Positions 60,009-64,000 of a stretch of 64,000 nucleotides of DNA are shown here, in pieces. This DNA comes from UBA1952 sp965246765 (GTDB lineage Bacteria > Bacteroidota > Bacteroidia > Chitinophagales > Chitinophagaceae). Numbering within the stretch: the first letter of the stretch is position 1; each line of letters begins with the position of its first letter. The stretch lies in assembly GCA_965246765.1 (NCBI GenBank), contig CBDFFJ010000002.1, forward strand, positions 434,001 to 498,000, read 5' to 3'. The notes under the pieces are model-generated. The model was given only the letters and a program-made list of their open reading frames with translations, had not been told where the DNA came from and made no database searches. The translations under genes were made by a program, and so were the position numbers.

Positions 60009-60584
60009 TTATCCTGCTAATTCGTAAGCTTCTTTTCTATCCCAGCGGCCATACCACCATTCGCTTTCTGCATATTCTACTTTCGTTTCTACCGCGCCTG
60101 TCGTCTTCAGGTAATCCAGCATTTCTATGTCCGTAACATTCCCGGTCATTTCTATAACGACCAGGAACAGGTCGTCGCTTTGGCGCGGATGGAAAACGTG
60201 CTTCTTGACGCCGGGCATTATCTGATTCAGATAGCAGAACGTTAACACCATGCCTACCGCGGCGAAGAGCACTGTCAGCTCAAACACGATTGGAATGAAC
60301 GCCGGCAGCGCAAAGTGCGGCTTGCCGCCGAAATTAATCGGCCAATCACTGGTAAAAATCCAGCTCATGAAGCCAAGGGCTGTTGCTGTACCGGTGAGGC
60401 CATAGATGAAGCCGGCTACGTGAAGGTCTGTTTCCTTCAGACCCATTGCCTGGTCAAGGCCATGCACGGGAAAGGGCGTATAGACGTCGTGCATCTTATA
60501 GCCGCTGTTACGCACAGCTTTCACTGCCGGGAAGAGCACTTCCTCATCATCGTAGGCTGCGACTGCAAACTTTTTGATTGCCAT
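60009..60584 (-). CDS. actD: Alternative complex III subunit ActD (DUF3341)
   Basis: A 191-residue protein with two membrane helices (about 57-80 and 95-118) and a soluble N-terminal part (FAVAAYDDEEVLFPAVKAVRNSGYKMHDVYTPFPVHGLD). The family, DUF3341, is the ActD subunit of the complex. The motif TPFPVHGLD is highly conserved in it. It sits between actC and actE, as in other Bacteroidota. Confidence 0.92.
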   Translation of the reverse strand: MAIKKFAVAAYDDEEVLFPAVKAVRNSGYKMHDVYTPFPVHGLDQAMGLKETDLHVAGFIYGLTGTATALGFMSWIFTSDWPINFGGKPHFALPAFIPIVFELTVLFAAVGMVLTFCYLNQIMPGVKKHVFHPRQSDDLFLVVIEMTGNVTDIEMLDYLKTTGAVETKVEYAESEWWYGRWDRKEAYELAG

Positions 60585-60589
60585 TTTCT

Positions 60590-60710
60590 AATTCAAAATG
60601 CAAAATGCAAAATGCAAAATGCGGGTTGAAATTTCTTGTTTTTCTACTTTTTCAGAATGCAGATTTCAGATTGCAAGCATGCTCACCTTTTGAATTTTGC
60701 ATTTTGCATT
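60590..60710. repeat. Inverted pair of ATGCAAAA repeats between actC and actD
   Basis: AATTCAAAATGCAAAATGC-type units (60590-60622) are inverted as GAATTTTGCATTTTGCATT (60692-60710). The second copy touches the actC stop codon (TTA at 60709-60711). Pairing would form a long hairpin in the operon mRNA. Confidence 0.65.
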
Positions 60711-62139
60711 AATGATGCGCTTGTTCGTGAGCGAATTCCTCGTTACTCTTCTCTTCAATCTGCGCCATCTGCTTCTTATAAGACTCGCCGGAGGTTTTCA
60801 GGATAAACTTGATTTCCGCTACCGCAATCGTCGGGAAGTATTTCGCAAAGAGGAAGAAGCAGGTAAAGAACAGGCCAAAGGTGCCGAGGTAAAAACCGAT
60901 TTCCGGCCATGTTGGAGAATAGTACGTCCAGGCGGCAGGGCGCGCATCGCGGTACAGCGAAGTCACGATGATTACGAAGCGCTCAAACCACATCCCGATA
61001 TTTACTACAATGGACATGATAAAGGTGAACGCCACGTTCCGGCGCAGCTTCTTCAGCCAGAAAAACTGCGGGGAGATTACGTTACACGTCATCATCGCCC
61101 AGTAGCTCCACCAGTAAGGGCCCATGATGCGCCATTTGAATGCATCCTGCTCACCCGGCACTTGAGAATACCACGCCATAAACAGCTCGGTCAGGTAAGC
61201 CACGCCCACGATAGAACCCGTGAGCACGATTACCTTATTCATTGCCTCAAGGTGGCCGATGGTGATGTAATCTTCCAGATGCAGAATTTTACGCACCAGA
61301 ATCAGCAGTGTCTGCACCATGGCGAAGCCGGAGAAGATGGCGCCCGCAACAAAGTAAGGCGGGAAGATGGTGGTATGCCAACCAGGAATTACTGAGGTAG
61401 CAAAGTCAAAGGATACGATGGTGTGTACGGAAAGCACGAGCGGTGTAGAAAGGCCCGCAAGTACAAGACTCAATGCCTCATGGCGCTGCCAGTTCTTTGC
61501 GCTGCCTGTCCAGCCGAAAGATGCAAGGCCGTAATTGAAGCGGCGGAGCTTTGTCTTAGCGCGGTCGCGGATAGTGGCAAAGTCAGGAATAAGGCCGGAG
61601 TACCAGAAGAGCAGCGATACGGTGAAGTAAGTAGAGATGGCGAATACGTCCCATAGCAGGGCCGAGTTAAAGTTCGGCCAGAGCGGGCCGCGGCCGTTCG
61701 GATAAGGCAGCACGAAGAAGCCGTCCCATACGCGGCCCATGTGGAAAATCGGGAACTGGCCCGCGCACATTACCGCGAAAATCGTCATCGCTTCCGCGGC
61801 GCGGTTTACGCCCGTCCGCCAGCCTTGGCGGAAGAGCAAGAGGATGGCCGAAATCAGCGTACCGGCGTGACCGATACCTACCCACCATACGAAGTTGGTG
61901 ATGTCCCAGCCCCAGCCCACTGTCCGGTTGATGCCCCACGTGCCGAGACCGTAATACACGAACCAAAACACCGAGAAAGCACCGAAGCCGAGCAGCGCCA
62001 GTGAGAAGAAGAAGCCCACATACCACATACGCCCCGGCTTGCGCTCAATGGGCGAAATGATGTCCTCTGTAATCTGCGCGTAAGTCTTGTGCCCGTTTAC
62101 GAGCGGCTCCCGCAGGGTTGCTTCATATTTTAAATGCAT
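60709..62139 (-). CDS. actC: Alternative complex III membrane subunit ActC (NrfD-like)
   Basis: A 476-residue polytopic protein (about ten helices) of the PSR/NrfD family, with WGINRTVGWGWDITNFVWWVG, CAGQFPIFHMGRVWDGFFVLPYPN, FGWTGSAKNWQRHEALSLVLAGLSTPLVLSVH and FEWRIMGPYWW-like sequence (FKWRIMGPYWWSYWAMMTCN). It carries the menaquinol site next to the ActB Fe-S arm. C-terminal residues are His-rich (EQAHH). A 27-nt leader separates it from the GxxExxY element. Confidence 0.94.
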   Translation of the reverse strand: MHLKYEATLREPLVNGHKTYAQITEDIISPIERKPGRMWYVGFFFSLALLGFGAFSVFWFVYYGLGTWGINRTVGWGWDITNFVWWVGIGHAGTLISAILLLFRQGWRTGVNRAAEAMTIFAVMCAGQFPIFHMGRVWDGFFVLPYPNGRGPLWPNFNSALLWDVFAISTYFTVSLLFWYSGLIPDFATIRDRAKTKLRRFNYGLASFGWTGSAKNWQRHEALSLVLAGLSTPLVLSVHTIVSFDFATSVIPGWHTTIFPPYFVAGAIFSGFAMVQTLLILVRKILHLEDYITIGHLEAMNKVIVLTGSIVGVAYLTELFMAWYSQVPGEQDAFKWRIMGPYWWSYWAMMTCNVISPQFFWLKKLRRNVAFTFIMSIVVNIGMWFERFVIIVTSLYRDARPAAWTYYSPTWPEIGFYLGTFGLFFTCFFLFAKYFPTIAVAEIKFILKTSGESYKKQMAQIEEKSNEEFAHEQAHH

Positions 62140-62166
62140 CTGCTACTGTTCTTTTATTCTAAGATG

Positions 62167-62637
62167 GAACGCCGATTCTTATGATTGTTATGATAAACTA
62201 TGATTTGGCTTGTAGCCGTTCGTAAAGACTTTTCTTTTAAAACTCGGCTTCACTCCGAAATTCAATAGCATTCCTACTTCCTTATCTGTTGCTCGTAAAT
62301 AGTTTACTAACTGTGCCTCGTGCTCTTCAACTAATCCTGCTGCTGCCTTCATTTCCACTATTACTTCTCCTTCTACCACCATATCCGCAAAATAATTTCC
62401 TACTTCCTCGCCTTCATAATAAACAGTAAGCGGCATTTGACACACTACCTGCATTCCCATTCTTCTCAATTCCACTGCCAACGACCGCTCGTACACCTTT
62501 TCCAGAAACCCATATCCAAGCATGTTATAAACCTTATAGAAAGCCCGGATAATTTTGTCCGTTATCTCTGAATGTTTATAATTATCAGTATTCATCCTAA
62601 TCCGCGTAAATCATAAGAATCATAATAATCCGCGTTC
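62167..62637. mobile_element. Candidate GxxExxY repeat-framed element inside the act operon
   Basis: A 471-bp unit with inverted ends GAACGCCGATT (62167-62177) and AATCCGCGTTC (62627-62637), 10 of 11 matching, followed inward by TTATGATTGTTATGAT and TCATAAGAATCATAATAATC, which are also inverted relatives. It holds one gene (GxxExxY). It lies between actB and actC, which in other genomes are normally adjacent. No transposase is encoded, so mobility would need help in trans; the mobility is inferred. Confidence 0.6.
62188..62595 (-). CDS. GxxExxY family protein
   Basis: A 135-residue protein of the GxxExxY family: GFLEKVYERSLAVELRRMG (the name-giving G-x-x-E-x-x-Y), then YYEGEEVGNYFADMVVEGEVIVEMKAA and LNFGVKPSFKRKVFTNGYK at the end. 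The pattern D-(x)-E-x-K (ADMVVEGEVIVEMK) is reminiscent of PD-(D/E)xK nuclease cores, though this is only a resemblance. The last codons (NHSLS) and stop are made by the repeat arm at 62188-62206. It is in the same orientation as the act genes, so it would be cotranscribed. Confidence 0.85.
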   Translation of the reverse strand: MNTDNYKHSEITDKIIRAFYKVYNMLGYGFLEKVYERSLAVELRRMGMQVVCQMPLTVYYEGEEVGNYFADMVVEGEVIVEMKAAAGLVEEHEAQLVNYLRATDKEVGMLLNFGVKPSFKRKVFTNGYKPNHSLS

Positions 62638-62644
62638 TATCATT

Positions 62645-64000
62645 CTATACGTGCGTCTTCATCAAAATATCTGTCGCCTCATTCGCGCCCACAATCTTAT
62701 CTGTATTCCGCACCTTGCTGAGGTAGTTTACGTTCGGCAGGGTGTGGATTTCTTCGAGCACATAGTACGTCCGTTCCATCTGCTCCTGATGGCGCAGCTT
62801 GTAGATGGCGCTGGTTTTATCAGCCACGTTGCCAAACAGAATGGCATCCGTAGGGCAGGCAGTCTGACAAGCGGTGCGGGCCTCGCCATCCTTCAGCGGA
62901 CGACCTTCCTTCTTCGCCACCAGCTTCGCGTCCTGCAGGCGCTGCACGCAGAAAGAGCACTTCTCCATCACACCACGTGAGCGAACCGTTACGTCCGGGT
63001 TCAGCACCATGCGCGTGAGGTCGTCGTTCATATCATCGCGGCGGCCGTCTTCGTACAGGTTATCATCAAAGCAATCGGCACCGTTCCAGTCCAGCCAGTT
63101 GAAGTGGCGCACCTTATACGGACAGTTGTTGGCGCAATACTTCGTTCCGATGCAACGGTTGTAAGCCATTTGGTTCAGGCCTTCCGAGCTGTGATTGGTT
63201 GCAGACACCGGGCAAACGTTCTCGCAAGGCGCGTTGTCGCAATGCTGGCACATCATCGGCTGGAATACCGTCTGGATAGAGTCTGAATCATCGGGATTGC
63301 CCGCGAAGTAGCGGTCAATCGTAATCCAGTGCATTTCCTGGCTTTTCAATACCTCCTTCTTACCTACAACGGAAATGTTGTTCTCACTCTGGCAGCCAAT
63401 GACACAAGCGCCGCAGCCGATGCAGGAGTTCAGGTCAATAGACATCCCCCAGTGCAAGCCTGGAGAAACGTATGTCGGATAAAGGGTGCCATTTTCCTTG
63501 AAGCCTTCTTCAAAGTTCTCGGCATTTACTTCTTCAGTTGCGTGCTGCGTACCAGTGCCTTCATTGTGCTCATCGTGACCAACCCAAGGCAGGGAGGCAT
63601 AGTGGCCCACTTCCTCAAAGCGCTCTTCCATCAGGTGGCGCGGATTCTTTACAAAATCCTCCAGCGCATACTCATGGATGATGGCGCGGCCCTCATAGCT
63701 GTGGTGTGTCTGCGTGATGGCAACCGGATAAGTGGTGGCCGTCTTTTCTACAGAGGCATTTGGTGAAGCACACTCAAACGTCGTCCCGTTCCACATCATG
63801 AACGGATAAGCGTTTTTGCCGGTATCGGCAGCGGCCATGCCAACGCTTTTCGCGCGGCCATAACCAACGGCGATGGCTATAACGTCATTGTGCATACCCG
63901 GTACTACGACCGCCGGCAGCTCAATGCTTTTACCATTCACAGAAACTTTCAGTACACGCTTATTATTGACAACCTCATTCTGCGTTGTCAGCTCCATCTC
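62645..64000 (-). CDS. actB: Alternative complex III iron-sulfur subunit ActB (N-terminus outside window)
   Basis: The C-terminal 451 residues of ActB, which fuses a molybdopterin-oxidoreductase-like N-terminal domain without cofactor to an Fe-S domain. Visible here are the end of the MopB-like part (LKVSVNGKSIELPAVVVPGM, then AIAVGYGRAKSVGM) and four cysteine clusters: CIGCGACVIGC, CQHCDNAPCENVCP, CIGTKYCANNCP and CSFCVQRLQ with CQTACPTDAI. They form the electron wire between menaquinol and ActE/ActA haems. The frame runs on past the right edge, so the Met at the edge is not the start. Confidence 0.95.
   Translation of the reverse strand, partial: EMELTTQNEVVNNKRVLKVSVNGKSIELPAVVVPGMHNDVIAIAVGYGRAKSVGMAAADTGKNAYPFMMWNGTTFECASPNASVEKTATTYPVAITQTHHSYEGRAIIHEYALEDFVKNPRHLMEERFEEVGHYASLPWVGHDEHNEGTGTQHATEEVNAENFEEGFKENGTLYPTYVSPGLHWGMSIDLNSCIGCGACVIGCQSENNISVVGKKEVLKSQEMHWITIDRYFAGNPDDSDSIQTVFQPMMCQHCDNAPCENVCPVSATNHSSEGLNQMAYNRCIGTKYCANNCPYKVRHFNWLDWNGADCFDDNLYEDGRRDDMNDDLTRMVLNPDVTVRSRGVMEKCSFCVQRLQDAKLVAKKEGRPLKDGEARTACQTACPTDAILFGNVADKTSAIYKLRHQEQMERTYYVLEEIHTLPNVNYLSKVRNTDKIVGANEATDILMKTHV

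Noticed and set aside
62188..62595. GxxExxY gene as a subunit of alternative complex III
   Set aside because: The family is not part of the complex in other genomes; its repeat-framed ends and short soluble sequence fit an inserted cassette better.
1..64000. tRNA, rRNA, riboswitch and replication-origin signals
   Set aside because: No cloverleaf, rRNA segment, known riboswitch core or DnaA-box cluster was recognised by eye; a covariance-model search would be needed to exclude small RNAs.

Overview
The window reads as chromosomal DNA of a member of the Bacteroidota, probably Chitinophagales (inference). The grounds are a menaquinol-oxidising alternative complex III operon (act) joined to cox genes, type IX secretion (T9SS) cargo of both C-terminal classes, an S46 dipeptidyl peptidase, DUF3606, GxxExxY and PspC/PadR genes, and promoters of the Bacteroidota type (-33 TTTG/TTG, -7 TAnnTTTG, here very often TAnnTTCG). 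Several -7 boxes end only 3 to 7 nt before the ATG, so those mRNAs should be leaderless or nearly so. No rRNA, tRNA, CRISPR array, prophage or classical IS was recognised.

Layout. 0-7.5 kb: 5' part of grpE, an ArsR-SRPBCC-DoxX-YdeI operon behind a tandem operator, a histidine kinase with an ethylene-receptor-like sensor, an MBL-fold hydrolase, an MFS carrier, then a 0.75 kb gene-less stretch full of nested inverted repeats. 7-21 kb: small secreted proteins, a ureohydrolase, AsmA, the cytochrome c maturation pair ccmE-ccmF, PPK2, a large secreted protein with a caspase/gingipain-like His/Cys signature, glyA. 21-33 kb: PadR/PspC pair, a GH3-family ligase-like protein, a lipoprotein with a CHU_C-like domain, icd, htpG, rocD, a VIT-type metal carrier. 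33-47 kb: T9SS cargo, truA, aroA-aroC, an S46 peptidase, gpsA, an efflux adaptor and a large T9SS type B protein; this stretch holds about nine apparent frameshifts or nonsense changes. 47-55 kb: an LpxD-like acyltransferase, a class IV aminotransferase, an outer-membrane barrel, gltX, two overlapping GT-C-like membrane proteins. 55-64 kb (minus strand): actB-[GxxExxY element]-actC-actD-actE-actF-coxB-coxA.

How it works together. The act genes oxidise menaquinol and pass electrons through the lipoprotein cytochrome ActE to the CuA-type CoxB/CoxA oxidase; CcmE/CcmF, 40 kb away, attach the c-type haem that ActE needs. The ureohydrolase and rocD fit arginine/ornithine use, and S46 and the T9SS cargo fit a peptide-scavenging surface lifestyle.

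The most unusual parts are (i) many different short palindromic repeat families in the intergenic gaps, some running into coding ends; (ii) a GxxExxY gene framed by inverted repeats and lodged inside the act operon; (iii) the clan-CD-like secreted protein; (iv) the ethylene-receptor-like kinase; and (v) the cluster of reading-frame breaks at 33-46 kb, mostly single extra bases in G/C-rich runs, which look more like sequence errors or very recent decay than old pseudogenes.
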